A stretch of DNA of 58,855 nt from Ramlibacter sp. (GCA_021323335.1 JAJTCN010000023.1:1-58855), one strand, 5' to 3'; positions 12,704 through 21,788 are shown, numbered from the stretch's first letter. Program-made: numbers and translations. Notes: a model not told the origin generated them from the letters alone.

Positions 12704-13563
12704 GTACGACAGGCACGACGCAGCAGGTGACGCCGCAATTGCGGCAGTGGATCATCGAACAGGCGCAGGCCGGCCACAGCGCGCAGTCCGTGCTGAAGGC
12801 GATGCTGGCCTCGGGCTGGAACGAGGACGTCGCCGTGGAGGCGATGGAGGAAACGCTGCGCGTCCACGTGGAAAGCCAGGCGGTGGCCAAGGGCCTGCCG
12901 CCGGCGGTGCCGGTGCCGGAGCCGCAGCTGGACGAGTCTCCCCTGTACATCGACACCGGCGACCGCCGCGTCGCCGTGCTGCAGACCATGGCCGACCCGC
13001 GGGTGGTGGTGTTCGGGGGGGTGCTGTCCGACGAGGAATGCGAGCAGCTGATCGCGCTGGCGCGGCCGCGCCTGGCGCGCTCGCTGACCGTGGCCACCAA
13101 GACCGGTGGCGAGGAAGTCAACGCCGACCGCACCAGCAACGGCATGTTCTTCCAGCGCGGCGAATCCGAGCTGGTGCGCCGCATCGAGCGGCGCCTGGCG
13201 GCGCTGGTGAACTGGCCCGAGGAGAACGGCGAAGGTCTGCAGATCCTCCAGTACGGCCCCGGCGCCGAGTACAAGCCGCACTACGACTACTTCGACCCCG
13301 CCGAGCCCGGCACGCCCACCATCCTCAAGCGCGGCGGCCAGCGGGTGGGCACCATCGTGATGTACCTGGCCGAGCCTGCCAAGGGCGGCGGCACCGTGTT
13401 TCCCGACGTCCACCTCGAGGTCGCTCCCAAGCGCGGCAACGCCGTCTTCTTCAGCTACGAGCGGCCCCATCCTTCCACCCGCACCCTGCACGGGGGCTCT
13501 CCGGTGCTGGAGGGCGAGAAGTGGATCGCCACCAAGTGGATGCGCGAGCGCCGCTTCGAGTAG
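12700..13563 (+). CDS. 2OG-Fe(II) oxygenase, prolyl 4-hydroxylase type
   Basis: A 287-residue protein with a helical N-terminal region (1-65), a Pro-rich linker (66-80) and a prolyl 4-hydroxylase alpha-subunit-like double-stranded beta helix. The iron ligands are H194, D196 (KPHYDYFDP) and H264 (RTLHGGSP), with K274 (GEKWIATKW) placed to bind 2-oxoglutarate. [20 protein letters not shown] is the usual core strand. The physiological substrate in bacteria is not established; EF-Tu has been reported for a Pseudomonas homologue. The start overlaps yaaA by 4 nt and queF follows after 8 bp. Confidence 0.9.
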   Translation: MSTTGTTQQVTPQLRQWIIEQAQAGHSAQSVLKAMLASGWNEDVAVEAMEETLRVHVESQAVAKGLPPAVPVPEPQLDESPLYIDTGDRRVAVLQTMADPRVVVFGGVLSDEECEQLIALARPRLARSLTVATKTGGEEVNADRTSNGMFFQRGESELVRRIERRLAALVNWPEENGEGLQILQYGPGAEYKPHYDYFDPAEPGTPTILKRGGQRVGTIVMYLAEPAKGGGTVFPDVHLEVAPKRGNAVFFSYERPHPSTRTLHGGSPVLEGEKWIATKWMRERRFE

Positions 13564-13571
13564 GGCTGGCC

Positions 13572-14417
13572 ATGAATTCTCCCGACCAGTCGCAGCTGGG
13601 CAAGCCGGTCAGCTATGCCGACCGCTACGACGCCAGCCTGCTGTATCCGCTGGCCCGCGCGCCCAAGCGCGAGGAACTGGGGCTCGCCGGCGCGCTGCCC
13701 TTCTTCGGCGCCGATCTCTGGACGGCGTTCGAGCTGAGCTGGCTCAACCGGCGCGGCAAGCCGCAGGTGGCCATCGGCCACTTCACCATCCCCTGCGAGA
13801 CGCCGAACATCATCGAGAGCAAGTCGCTCAAGCTCTACCTGGGCAGCTTCAACAGCGAGCCCTTCGACAGCGCCGACCAGGTGCGCGAGCGCATCCGCGC
13901 CGACCTGAGCGAGGCGGTCTGGCGGGGCGCACCGGCGCCGGGCACGGTCGGCGTGCGGCTGCTGCTGCCGGAAGCGTTCGACCGGGAGCCGGTGCACGAG
14001 CTCGACGGCTTGAGCCTCGACCGGCTGGACATCGAGTGCACGCAATACACCCCCGCGCCGGAATTGCTGCGCGCGGCGCAGGACGAACAGCCGGTGGAGG
14101 AAACGCTGACCAGCAACCTGCTCAAGAGCAACTGCCTGGTGACGGGCCAGCCCGACTGGGGCAGCGTGCAGATCCGCTACAGCGGGCCGCAGATCGACCA
14201 GGGCGGGCTGCTGCGCTACCTGGTGAGCTTTCGCAACCACAACGAGTTCCACGAGCAATGCGTGGAGCGTGTGTTCATGGACATCTGGCGGCGCTGCAAG
14301 CCGTCGAAGCTGGCGGTGTATGCGCGCTACACGCGTCGCGGCGGGCTGGACATCAACCCGCTGCGCACCAGCCATCCCATGGCCTTGCCGGCCAACGTGC
14401 GCAACGCCCGGCAATAG
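13572..14417 (+). CDS. queF: NADPH-dependent 7-cyano-7-deazaguanine reductase
   Basis: QueF reduces preQ0 to preQ1 in queuosine biosynthesis. The 281-residue length matches the long bimodular (YqfO/E. coli) type. The QueF motif [12 protein letters not shown] is at 82-93, the catalytic Cys188 lies in [16 protein letters not shown], and the second half has [18 protein letters not shown]. The [11 protein letters not shown] tail is conserved. It closes the four-gene run from 11641. No preQ1 riboswitch is apparent upstream, because the gene has only an 8-bp gap to its neighbour. Confidence 0.96.
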   Translation: MNSPDQSQLGKPVSYADRYDASLLYPLARAPKREELGLAGALPFFGADLWTAFELSWLNRRGKPQVAIGHFTIPCETPNIIESKSLKLYLGSFNSEPFDSADQVRERIRADLSEAVWRGAPAPGTVGVRLLLPEAFDREPVHELDGLSLDRLDIECTQYTPAPELLRAAQDEQPVEETLTSNLLKSNCLVTGQPDWGSVQIRYSGPQIDQGGLLRYLVSFRNHNEFHEQCVERVFMDIWRRCKPSKLAVYARYTRRGGLDINPLRTSHPMALPANVRNARQ

Positions 14418-14426
14418 GCTGCGGGC

Positions 14427-14690
14427 TCAGCGCACCGCGAGCCAGTCGCAGCGCAGGCGCCGCTGCCGGTGCGCCCTGGCGCGCCAGGCGACGTAGAGCG
14501 ACGGCGCGGACATGGCGAAGGCAAGCAGCGGGACGGCCCACCAGGCGCCGAAGGTGAGGGCGGGCAGCCAGCCCACCCAGCCCATCACCCACAGCACCAG
14601 CATCGCGTCCCAGATGTGGTACTCGACGGGGTGGTCCTGCTGGTGCGCCACGTGCCATTTCTTGATGCGCTGCAATGCGTCCAGGTCCAT
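14427..14690 (-). CDS. Small predicted membrane protein, unknown function
   Basis: An 87-residue protein: a charged N-terminal third (MDLDALQRIKKWHVAHQQDH), two hydrophobic segments around 29-46 and 48-67 (LVLWVMGWVGWLPAL, WWAVPLLAFAMSAPSLYVAW), and an Arg-rich C-terminus, suggesting a hairpin in the inner membrane with positive ends in the cytoplasm. I recognise no named family. It is convergent with queF (9 bp apart) and lies 64 bp downstream of dinB on the same strand, so it may be read from the dinB transcript. Codon use is like its neighbours. Confidence 0.65.
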   Translation of the reverse strand: MDLDALQRIKKWHVAHQQDHPVEYHIWDAMLVLWVMGWVGWLPALTFGAWWAVPLLAFAMSAPSLYVAWRARAHRQRRLRCDWLAVR

Positions 14691-14754
14691 GGTCTGCTCC
14701 CGGCGCCTCCCGGTGGGGGGCTTGCGACCAATGTAAGTTCCGCGTCAGGAAGGG

Positions 14755-16011
14755 TCAATCGGACGTCCGACGTACGGGGCTGTCGGCCGAGGCGCCGGCC
14801 GGGTGGAACAGGTCCGGCGTGAATTCCGCCACATGCGCGGCCGGGGCCGGGGTCGGCGGCGGGACGGCGTCGGCCCGGGCCAGCTTGCCGACGCGCACGC
14901 CGAGCAGGCGCAGCCGCTGCCCGAGGTCGACGCGCTTGAGGCACTGGCCGGCGGCCTTGCGGATGGTGGCCGCATCCGCCGTGTACTGCTCCAGCGTGTG
15001 GTCGCGCGTCGCCGTGCGGAAGTCGTCGTAGCGCAGCTTGATGCCGATGGTCTTGCCCACGTAGCCCTTGCGCCGCAGGTCCTCGGCGACGCGCGTGCAC
15101 AGGTCGGTGAAGATCGCGCCCAGCTCGGCGCGGTCGCGCACCGCGTGCAGGTCGCGGTCGAAGGTGGTTTCCCGGCTCATGGAGACCGGTTCGCTCTCGG
15201 TCACCACGGGGCGGTCGTCGCGGCCCCAGGCGGCGTCGTGCATCCAGGCGCCATAGGCCTGGCCGAAGTTGTCCACCAGCCATTCGCGCGACTGCGCGGC
15301 GATGTCGCCGATGGTGTGCAGGTGCAGCTTGTGCAGCCTGGCCTCGGACTTGGGGCCGATGCCGTTGATCTTGCGCACCGCCAGCGGCCAGATCTTCGTC
15401 TGCACGTCCTCCGGCCAGACGATCGAGATGCCGTTGGGCTTGTTGAACTCGCTCGCCATCTTGGCGATCAGCTTGTTCGGCGCCACCCCGATCGAGCAGG
15501 TCAGCCCGGTGGCGTCGACGATGGCCTTCTGGATCAGGCGGGCCAGCACGCGGCCGCCCTCGCGCTGGCCGCCCGGCACCTCGGTGAAGTCGATGTACAC
15601 CTCGTCGATGCCGCGGTCCTCGACCACCGGCGCGATGTCGCGGATGATCCCCTTGAAGGTGCGCGAGATGCGGCGGACCTCGTCGAAGTCCACCGGCAGC
15701 ACGATCGCCTGCGGGCACAGCCTGGCCGCCTTCATCATGCCCATCGCCGAGCCCACGCCGAATTGGCGCGCCGGGTAGGTGGCGGTGGTGATCACCCCGC
15801 GGCCCGCGTAGTCCTTGAGCAGCGGAAAGTCTTCCACCGGGATGTGCCGGAGTTCGCGGCCGGCGTGGCGCTGCAGCAGCAGTTCGTCCACCCGGCGGCG
15901 GCCGCCGCCGATCACCACCGGCAGTCCCTTGAGTTGGGGGTAGCGCAGGAGCTCGACGGACGCGAAGAACGCGTCCATGTCCAGGTGGGCGATGCGGCGC
16001 TGGGGACTCAC
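14755..16011 (-). CDS. dinB: DNA polymerase IV (Y-family translesion polymerase)
   Basis: A 418-residue error-prone polymerase. Catalytic carboxylates: D11 in HLDMDAFFASVE, and D136/E137 in GIDEVYIDFT. The helix-hairpin-helix (INGIGPKSEARL) and little-finger domain (SMSRETTFDRDL) follow. Between GGGR and GVITTATYPARQFGV there is an insertion of about 32 residues (39-70, containing DELLLQRHAGRELRHIPVED) absent from E. coli Pol IV; similar inserted forms occur in other Burkholderiales to my knowledge. The GTG start at 16011 gives VSPQRRIAHLDMD; upstream sequence is the repeat hairpin at 16049-16154. No LexA box (CTG-N10-CAG) is evident in the short leader. Confidence 0.93.
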   Translation of the reverse strand: MSPQRRIAHLDMDAFFASVELLRYPQLKGLPVVIGGGRRRVDELLLQRHAGRELRHIPVEDFPLLKDYAGRGVITTATYPARQFGVGSAMGMMKAARLCPQAIVLPVDFDEVRRISRTFKGIIRDIAPVVEDRGIDEVYIDFTEVPGGQREGGRVLARLIQKAIVDATGLTCSIGVAPNKLIAKMASEFNKPNGISIVWPEDVQTKIWPLAVRKINGIGPKSEARLHKLHLHTIGDIAAQSREWLVDNFGQAYGAWMHDAAWGRDDRPVVTESEPVSMSRETTFDRDLHAVRDRAELGAIFTDLCTRVAEDLRRKGYVGKTIGIKLRYDDFRTATRDHTLEQYTADAATIRKAAGQCLKRVDLGQRLRLLGVRVGKLARADAVPPPTPAPAAHVAEFTPDLFHPAGASADSPVRRTSD

Positions 16012-16048
16012 GAATCGATTGTGCCGCGCAGCGGGAATACGGAAGACC

Positions 16049-16154
16049 GGACGCAAAAGTCGCAAAAACTACGCAAAAACCGCAAAAGGAAATCCGAAGA
16101 CTTTTCCTGGATTCCTTTTGCGACTTTTGCGAAACCTTCGCGACTTTTGCGTCC
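16049..16154. repeat. CGCAAAAG-type inverted-repeat hairpin, copy B
   Basis: Two 43-nt arms (16049-16091 and 16112-16154) are inverted complements with roughly 8 mismatches, separated by 20 nt. Each arm is built from GGACGCAAAAGTCGC and CGCAAAAGGAA-like units. It lies downstream of the lldD-like gene and upstream of dinB, both on the minus strand, just as copy A lies between hemA and prfA. A transcript across it would fold into a long hairpin, so a terminator or RNA-stability function is inferred. Confidence 0.8.
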
Positions 16155-16175
16155 GGCTGTCCTGTCTTTCGTCTA

Positions 16176-17324
16176 TCAGTACGTCCCCGGCAGCAGGATG
16201 CTCTTGTCGACGTCGCGGATGTCGGTGCGGCCGCAGAAGGCCATCGAGAGATCCAGCTCGTTGCGGATGATCTCCAGCGCGCGCTCCACGCCCTCCTGGC
16301 CCATCGCGCCCAGGCCGTACAGCATCGCCCGGCCGATGTAGGTGCCCTTGGCGCCGAGGGCGACCGCCTTCAGCACGTGCTGGCCGGAGCGGATGCCGCC
16401 GTCCATGTGCACCTCCATGCGGTGGCCCACCGCCTCCACGATCGAGGGCAGGGCGGAGATGGAGGAGGGCGCGCCATCGAGCTGGCGGCCGCCGTGGTTG
16501 GAGACGATCACGGCGTCGGCGCCGGAGTCCGCGGCCAGCCGCGCGTCCTCCACGTCCTGCACGCCCTTCAAGATCAGCTTGCCGCCCCAGCGGTTCTTGA
16601 TCCACTCGATGTCGGCCCACGACAGGCGCGGGTCGAACTGCTTGGCCGTCCACTCCGACAGCGAGCCCATGTTCTCCACGCCCTTGACGTGGCCGACGAT
16701 GTTGCCGAACTGGCGGCGCTGCGTGCCCAGCATGCCGAGGCACCAGCGCGGCTTGCTCGCCAGGTTCAGCAGGTTGGCGATCGTCATCTTGGGCGGCGCC
16801 GAGAGGCCGTTCTTCAGGTCCTTGTGGCGCTGCCCGATGATCTGCAGGTCCAGCGTCACCACCAGGGCGGAGCAGGCCGCCGCCTTGGCGCGGTCGATCA
16901 GGCGCTCGATGAAGTCGCGGTCCCGCATCACGTACAGCTGGAACCAGAAAGGGTGGCGCCCGGTGGCCTCCGCGATGTCCTCGATCGAGCAGATGCTCAT
17001 GGTGGACAGCGTGAAGGGAATGCCCATCTTCTTGGCCGCCTTCGCCGCCAGGATCTCGCCGTCGGCGTGCTGCATGCCGGTGAGGCCGGTGGGCGCGATG
17101 GCGACCGGCATGGCGACGTCCTGGCCGACCATGGTGGTGCGCAGGCTGCGGCTTTCCATGTTCACGGCGACCCGCTGGCGCAGCAGGATGCGGTTGAAGT
17201 CCGCCTCGTTGGCGCGATAGGTGCTCTCGGTCCACGAGCCGGAATCGGCGTAGTCGTAGAACATGCGCGGCACGCGCTTTTGCGCGAGGACCCGCAGGTC
17301 CTCGATGTTGGTGATCACGGGCAA
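16176..17324 (-). CDS. lldD: FMN-dependent alpha-hydroxyacid dehydrogenase (L-lactate dehydrogenase type)
   Basis: A 382-residue flavoenzyme of the glycolate oxidase / L-lactate dehydrogenase (quinone or cytochrome) family. The (beta/alpha)8 barrel shows IAPTGLTGMQHADGE, QLYVMRDRDF, the catalytic base His277 in SNHGGRQLDG, and MDGGIRSGQHVLKAVALGAKGTYIGR for FMN phosphate. Substrate could be lactate, glycolate or mandelate; lactate is the default guess. TTG at 17324 is taken as start because a GGAG site lies 8 nt upstream; a GTG two codons later is an alternative. It follows argH by 25 bp on the same strand. Confidence 0.87.
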   Translation of the reverse strand: MPVITNIEDLRVLAQKRVPRMFYDYADSGSWTESTYRANEADFNRILLRQRVAVNMESRSLRTTMVGQDVAMPVAIAPTGLTGMQHADGEILAAKAAKKMGIPFTLSTMSICSIEDIAEATGRHPFWFQLYVMRDRDFIERLIDRAKAAACSALVVTLDLQIIGQRHKDLKNGLSAPPKMTIANLLNLASKPRWCLGMLGTQRRQFGNIVGHVKGVENMGSLSEWTAKQFDPRLSWADIEWIKNRWGGKLILKGVQDVEDARLAADSGADAVIVSNHGGRQLDGAPSSISALPSIVEAVGHRMEVHMDGGIRSGQHVLKAVALGAKGTYIGRAMLYGLGAMGQEGVERALEIIRNELDLSMAFCGRTDIRDVDKSILLPGTY

Positions 17325-17349
17325 GGTCGCGTCTCCTCTTTGGATTTCT

Positions 17350-18660
17350 TCAGGTGCCCAGCCGGGCGCGGTGGCGCGCGATCTGCGCGCGCACCTGGGC
17401 GGGGGCGGTGCCGCCCAGCGTGCTGCGCGCGTTGAGCGAGCCGCGCAGGGACAGGGCGTCGTACACGTCCTTCTGGATCGACGGGTTGAACTGCTGCAGC
17501 ACCGCCAGCGGCAGCTCGCCGAGGTCGCAGTTGTGCGACACCGCCGCCTTGACGGCGTGCGCCACCGTTTCGTGCGCATCGCGGAAGGGCAGCCCCTTCT
17601 TCACCAGGTAGTCGGCCAGGTCGGTGGCGGTGGCGTAGCCTTTCAGCGCCGCCTGTTCCATCGCCTGCGGCTGCACGGTGATGCCCTCGGCCATCTCGGC
17701 GAAGATGCGCAGCGTGTCCTTCAGCGTGTCGACCGTGTCGAACAAGGGCTCCTTGTCCTCCTGGTTGTCCTTGTTGTAGGCCAGGGGCTGGCCCTTCATC
17801 AGCGTGATGAGGCCCATGAGGTGTCCCACCACCCGGCCGGTCTTGCCGCGCGCCAGTTCCGGCACGTCGGGGTTCTTCTTCTGCGGCATGATCGACGAGC
17901 CGGTGGTGAAGCGGTCGGCGATGCGGATGAAGCCGAAGTTCTGCGACATCCACAGGATCAGTTCTTCCGAGTTCTGGCAGACGCCGTCCATGCCCAGTTC
18001 GGCCGCGACCGACTCGCGGTCCAGCGGATACGTGGTGCCCGCCAGCGCCGCCGCGCCCAGGGGCAGGCGGTTGACGCGCTTGCGCACGTCCAGCATGCGC
18101 TCGTGGTCGCGGGAGAACATTTCCACGTAGGCCAGCATGTGGTGGCCGAAGCTCACGGGCTGCGCCACCTGCAGGTGGGTGAAGCCGGGCATCACGACGT
18201 CGGCGTTCTTCTCGGCCAGTCCGAGCAGCGCCTTCTGCAGCGCCGTGAGCAGGTCCGCTATCAGGTCGATCTCGCCGCGCAGCCACAGGCGCACGTCGGT
18301 GGCCACCTGGTCGTTGCGGCTGCGCCCGGTGTGCAGGCGCTTGCCGGCGTCCCCCACCAGCTGGGTGAGGCGGGCCTCGATGTTCAGGTGCACGTCTTCC
18401 AGATCCAGTTTCCACTCGAAGGCGCCGGATTCGACTTCACCCAGGATCTGCGCCATGCCGCGGCGGATGTCCGCCAGGTCGCCGGCGGAGATCACGCCCT
18501 GGCGCTCGAGCATCGCGGCGTGCGCCAGCGAGCCCGCGATGTCCGCCTGCGCCAGCCTCTTGTCGAAGAAGACGCTGGCCGTGTAGCGCTTGACCAGGTC
18601 GCTCATGGGCTCGCTGAAGAGGGCGGACCAGGCCTGGGATTTCTGATCGAGTTGGCTCAT
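17350..18660 (-). CDS. argH: Argininosuccinate lyase with an apparent internal deletion of about 28 residues
   Basis: Catalyses the last step of arginine synthesis (argininosuccinate to arginine plus fumarate). Superfamily motifs are present: [41 protein letters not shown] (158-174) and the mobile catalytic loop [11 protein letters not shown] (254-264). The protein is only 436 residues against about 460 for the family. After GMDGVCQN (230) it jumps straight to [10 protein letters not shown], omitting the hallmark NSLDAVSDRDF segment and the following helix, about 28 residues (84 nt, in frame, junction near 17968-17973). That segment carries conserved Ser/Asp/Arg residues of the active site, so activity is doubtful if the sequence is correct. 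Confidence 0.88.
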   Translation of the reverse strand: MSQLDQKSQAWSALFSEPMSDLVKRYTASVFFDKRLAQADIAGSLAHAAMLERQGVISAGDLADIRRGMAQILGEVESGAFEWKLDLEDVHLNIEARLTQLVGDAGKRLHTGRSRNDQVATDVRLWLRGEIDLIADLLTALQKALLGLAEKNADVVMPGFTHLQVAQPVSFGHHMLAYVEMFSRDHERMLDVRKRVNRLPLGAAALAGTTYPLDRESVAAELGMDGVCQNSEELILWMSQNFGFIRIADRFTTGSSIMPQKKNPDVPELARGKTGRVVGHLMGLITLMKGQPLAYNKDNQEDKEPLFDTVDTLKDTLRIFAEMAEGITVQPQAMEQAALKGYATATDLADYLVKKGLPFRDAHETVAHAVKAAVSHNCDLGELPLAVLQQFNPSIQKDVYDALSLRGSLNARSTLGGTAPAQVRAQIARHRARLGT

Positions 18661-18767
18661 AGGGGGTGCACGGGTGCGGGAAAAGAAAACTTAAAACTAA
18701 CGCGTCGATTCACGAATAATGGGGCCCGAGGAGGCCCGTCAACGCGGCCTGCGCTACCCGCTGCCAG
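18661..18767. promoter_or_regulatory. Divergent promoter region argH / algZ-like kinase
   Basis: A 107-bp region between divergent start codons, noticeably A/T-rich from 18680 to 18720 (AAAAGAAAACTTAAAACTAA and GAATAAT). For the plus strand TTAAAA (18691) and AATAAT (18715) stand 18 bp apart, a weak candidate. No clear operator or Arg box can be assigned by eye. Confidence 0.4.
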
Positions 18768-19808
18768 ATGAACGACGAACAACTATTATCCGCGTTCCAG
18801 GAGCTGTCCCGCGACACCCGGCGACCGGCCAAGCCGCGCGCCCACCTGCTGTTCGACGCCTGCCAGCTCGGGGTGGTGCTGCGCGCCGTGCTGTTCGTCG
18901 AGACGGTGATGGCCGTGGGCGCCCTGTTCGGCGGCGGCGGCCCGATGGAATGGGCGGAGCGCCTCGCCTATCTTTCCGGCGCGGCGCTGCCCGGCACCCT
19001 GGGCTGGCTGGTGGTCACCTGCAGCAGCAAGCGGCTGCTGGCGCGCCTGAAGGCGCCCGCGCAGCAGGCCGTCGGCGTCGTCCTCGGCGCGGTCGCCGGC
19101 ATCTATGGCTGCGGACTGATCGCCCTGGTCACTTCCACCACGCAGGCGCCCTGGCTCGCATCGGCCGCCGCCGGCGCCCTGCTGTCGGCGGTCCTGGTGG
19201 CCGCCCTGGTCCTGCGCTCCAAGGGAAGGCTGCCGGCGGAGACGATCGCCCGCCTCGCCGAACTGCAGGCGCGCATCCGTCCCCACTTCCTGTTCAACAG
19301 CCTGAACAGCGCCATCGCCCTGGTGCGGGAGGACCCGCGCCGCGCCGAGGCGCTGCTGGAGGACCTGAGCGAGCTGTTCCGGCACGCGCTCGTGAGCAAG
19401 GACGAATCCGTCACCCTGTCCGAGGAGGTGCAGCTGGCGCGCCACTACCTGGCGATCGAGCAGGTGCGCTTCGGCGAACGGCTGCGCGTGGAGTGGGCGA
19501 TCGACCCGCGAACCGGCAGCGCGAAAGTGCCTGCATTGTTTTTGCAGCCGTTGGTGGAGAATGCGGTCAAGCACGGCGTGGAGCCGAGTCCGACCGGGGC
19601 GGACGTGAAGGTCTCCACCCAGAAGAGGGGGAGCGTGGTGGTGATCAAGGTCACCAACACGGTGCCTTCCGGGCAGGGACGGCCCGGGCATGGCGTGGCA
19701 CAGGACAACGTGCGGGACCGCTTGCGGCTGCTGCACGACGTGGAGGCACAGTTCCAGACGGCATTGATCGACGGGCTGTACCAGGTGCGGATGGAAGTCC
19801 CCGCATGA
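18768..19808 (+). CDS. Sensor histidine kinase, AlgZ/FimS (LytS-like) type
   Basis: A 346-residue membrane kinase. Four hydrophobic segments (about 34-54, 68-86, 101-122, 130-149) form the sensor. The His_kinase domain contains the phospho-acceptor H173 in RIRPHFLFNSLNSAIAL, then LSEEVQLARHYLAIEQVRFGERL and the N-box LQPLVENAVKHGVEP. The G-box region is weak (GRPGHGVAQDNVRDRL), as in AlgZ-like proteins. It is 18 bp upstream of a LytTR response regulator. Its place next to argH and upstream of hemCDXY matches algZ in Pseudomonas aeruginosa. Signal unknown. Confidence 0.88.
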   Translation: MNDEQLLSAFQELSRDTRRPAKPRAHLLFDACQLGVVLRAVLFVETVMAVGALFGGGGPMEWAERLAYLSGAALPGTLGWLVVTCSSKRLLARLKAPAQQAVGVVLGAVAGIYGCGLIALVTSTTQAPWLASAAAGALLSAVLVAALVLRSKGRLPAETIARLAELQARIRPHFLFNSLNSAIALVREDPRRAEALLEDLSELFRHALVSKDESVTLSEEVQLARHYLAIEQVRFGERLRVEWAIDPRTGSAKVPALFLQPLVENAVKHGVEPSPTGADVKVSTQKRGSVVVIKVTNTVPSGQGRPGHGVAQDNVRDRLRLLHDVEAQFQTALIDGLYQVRMEVPA

Positions 19809-19826
19809 CAACGGACGGAGGAAGAG

Positions 19827-20564
19827 ATGGGCCTGAAGATGCTTGTGGTCGATGACGAGCCGCTGGCGCGCTCGCGCGTGCGCACGCTCCTGGCGGACTG
19901 CACGGAGCCGACCGCGGAGATCGCGGCCGAGGCGGCCAACGCCGCCCAGGCCATGGAGCACCTGCGACGACAGGCTTTCGACGGTGTGTTGCTGGACATC
20001 CACATGCCGGGGGCCGACGGCCTGGCGCTCGCGCAGGTGATCCGCACCCTGCCGGAGCCGCCGCCGGTGGTCTTCGTCACCGCCTACGCGGAGCACGCGG
20101 TGGCTGCCTTCGAGCTGGAGGCGGTCGACTACCTGACCAAGCCCGTGCGGCTGGAGCGGCTGCAGACCGCGCTGGCGCGCATCGAGAAGTCGCGCATGGG
20201 CCGCCTGGGCGCCGGCGAGTCCGAGCAGGAGGTGCTGGTGATCCAGGACCGCGGCCGCACCGAGCGCGTGCCCGTGACCGAAGTGCTCTATTTCAAGGCC
20301 GAACTCAAGTACATCACCGTGCGCACCGCGGCCAGGAGCTATATTCTGGACGGTTCGCTCAGCGACCTCGAGGACCGTCACGGAACGCAGTTCCTGCGCG
20401 TGCACCGCAATGCGCTGGTTTCGCGCCGCGCCGTGCGGGCGCTGGAAAAGCATTTCGACGCCGAGGAGGGCGAGGGCTGGGCGGTGCGCCTGAACGGGGT
20501 GGAAGAGTCCCTGGCGGTGTCGCGCCGGCAACTGAGCGCCGTGCGGGAGGCGCTGGCCAGCTGA
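19827..20564 (+). CDS. LytTR-family response regulator, AlgR type
   Basis: A 245-residue DNA-binding regulator. The receiver domain (1-120) has acidic residues D9/D10, the phospho-acceptor D57 in VLLDIHMPG, T/S at FVTAYAEHA and K at LTKPVRLERL. The C-terminal LytTR domain (about 140-243) includes VLYFKAELKYITVRTAARSY and FLRVHRNALVSRRAV. AlgR homologues control alginate, type IV pili and virulence genes in pseudomonads; the regulon here is unknown. It follows the kinase gene with an AGGAAGAG leader. The direct order kinase-regulator indicates one operon. Confidence 0.92.
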   Translation: MGLKMLVVDDEPLARSRVRTLLADCTEPTAEIAAEAANAAQAMEHLRRQAFDGVLLDIHMPGADGLALAQVIRTLPEPPPVVFVTAYAEHAVAAFELEAVDYLTKPVRLERLQTALARIEKSRMGRLGAGESEQEVLVIQDRGRTERVPVTEVLYFKAELKYITVRTAARSYILDGSLSDLEDRHGTQFLRVHRNALVSRRAVRALEKHFDAEEGEGWAVRLNGVEESLAVSRRQLSAVREALAS

Positions 20565-20606
20565 CCGCGCCACCGCCACCGGAGCTCGCGAAGGAATGAA
20601 TACACA

Positions 20607-21788
20607 GTGAGTCCGGACCCATCCGATATCGACGACCTGCCGCGCACGCCGGTCGATCCCCACGCGCCTCCGCACGTGCTGCTGCACCTGCCGCAAACGG
20701 CGCGCAGCATGACGCTGGTGGTGCTGACGGTGCTGGCCATGCTGGCGGTGCTGCGCTGGGCCAGCGGCTTCTTCATCCCGCTCATGGTCGGCCTCGTCTT
20801 CAGCTACGCGCTGTCCCCGCTGGTGGACTGGCTGCACCGGCGCAGGGTGCCGCGCAGCCTGAGCGCCGCCGTGCTGATCCTGGGCATCCTCGGCGGCATG
20901 GGCGCCGCCGTGTATTCGCTGGCCGACGACGCCAACGAGCTGGTCACCTCGCTGCCGGAGGCCGCCCGCAAGCTGCGCGACTCGCTCAACCGCGAACGCG
21001 TCGCCAAGAAGTCGGAGCCCAGCACGCTCGAAACGGTGCAGAAGGCCGCCGCCGAGCTGCAGAAGGCGGCCGACGAAGCCGGGGCCGCCAACGCGCCCGC
21101 GACCCGGGGCGTCTCCCGGGTCATCGTGGAAAAGCCCCGTTTCGACCTGCGCGACCACCTCTGGACGGGGACCATCGGCCTGGTCAGCGTGATCGGCCAG
21201 ACCATCATGGTCACCTTCCTCACGTATTTCATGCTGATCTCCGGCGACACGTTCCGGCGCAAGCTGGTGAAGATCGCCGGGCCGGGCCTGGCCGAGAAGA
21301 AGCTGACGGTGCAGGCGCTGGACGAGATCAACTCCCAGATGCAGCGCTACATGCTGGTGCAACTGCTGGCGAGCGTCGGCGTCGGCGTGGCCACCGGCAT
21401 CACCTTCGCCCTCTTCGGGCTCGAGTACGCGGCGGTGTGGGGCGTGGCGGCCGGCGTGCTGAACCTGGTTCCCTACGTCGGGTCGGTGGCCGTCACCGCC
21501 GGCGCGGCCCTGGTGGCCTTCCTGCAATTCGGCACCATGAACATGGCGTTGCTGGTGGGAGGGAGCTCCCTGCTGATCAACACCATCGAGGGCTACCTGC
21601 TGGTCCCCTGGGCCACCAGCAAGGCCAGCAGCATGAACCCGGTGGCCGTGTTCATCGGCGTGCTGGCCTGGGGCTGGCTGTGGGGGGTGTGGGGGCTGCT
21701 GCTCGGCATTCCCATCCTCATGGCGGTCAAGGCGGTGTGCGACCGGGTCGACGACCTCAAGCCGGTGGGAGAGCTGCTGGGGACGTGA
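20607..21788 (+). CDS. AI-2E family transporter / PerM-like permease
   Basis: A 393-residue integral membrane protein with a hydrophilic N-terminus (1-30), paired helices at 35-70 and 90-112, an amphipathic Ala/Lys/Glu-rich central region (115-190) and about four further helices. Motifs include GVLNLVPYVGS and LINTIEGYLLVPW, plus the closing WGWLWGVWGLLLGIPILMAVKAV, typical of PF01594. Members export AI-2 or act as Na+/H+ antiporters; substrate cannot be assigned. The GTG start is preceded by AAGGA. A tiny ORF (ATG AAT ACA CAG TGA, 20596-20610) overlaps it. It is 42 bp downstream of the regulator and likely co-transcribed. Confidence 0.88.
   Translation: MSPDPSDIDDLPRTPVDPHAPPHVLLHLPQTARSMTLVVLTVLAMLAVLRWASGFFIPLMVGLVFSYALSPLVDWLHRRRVPRSLSAAVLILGILGGMGAAVYSLADDANELVTSLPEAARKLRDSLNRERVAKKSEPSTLETVQKAAAELQKAADEAGAANAPATRGVSRVIVEKPRFDLRDHLWTGTIGLVSVIGQTIMVTFLTYFMLISGDTFRRKLVKIAGPGLAEKKLTVQALDEINSQMQRYMLVQLLASVGVGVATGITFALFGLEYAAVWGVAAGVLNLVPYVGSVAVTAGAALVAFLQFGTMNMALLVGGSSLLINTIEGYLLVPWATSKASSMNPVAVFIGVLAWGWLWGVWGLLLGIPILMAVKAVCDRVDDLKPVGELLGT

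Noticed and set aside
13000..13560. Possibility that the 2OG-Fe(II) oxygenase is a novel system with YaaA
   Set aside because: The overlap is suggestive, but both families are common and coupling by overlap is general in this genome, so no new system can be claimed.
16012..16065. N-terminal extension of dinB upstream of the GTG
   Set aside because: The extra 18 residues are not part of Pol IV and run towards the repeat hairpin; GTG at 16011 yields the family start.
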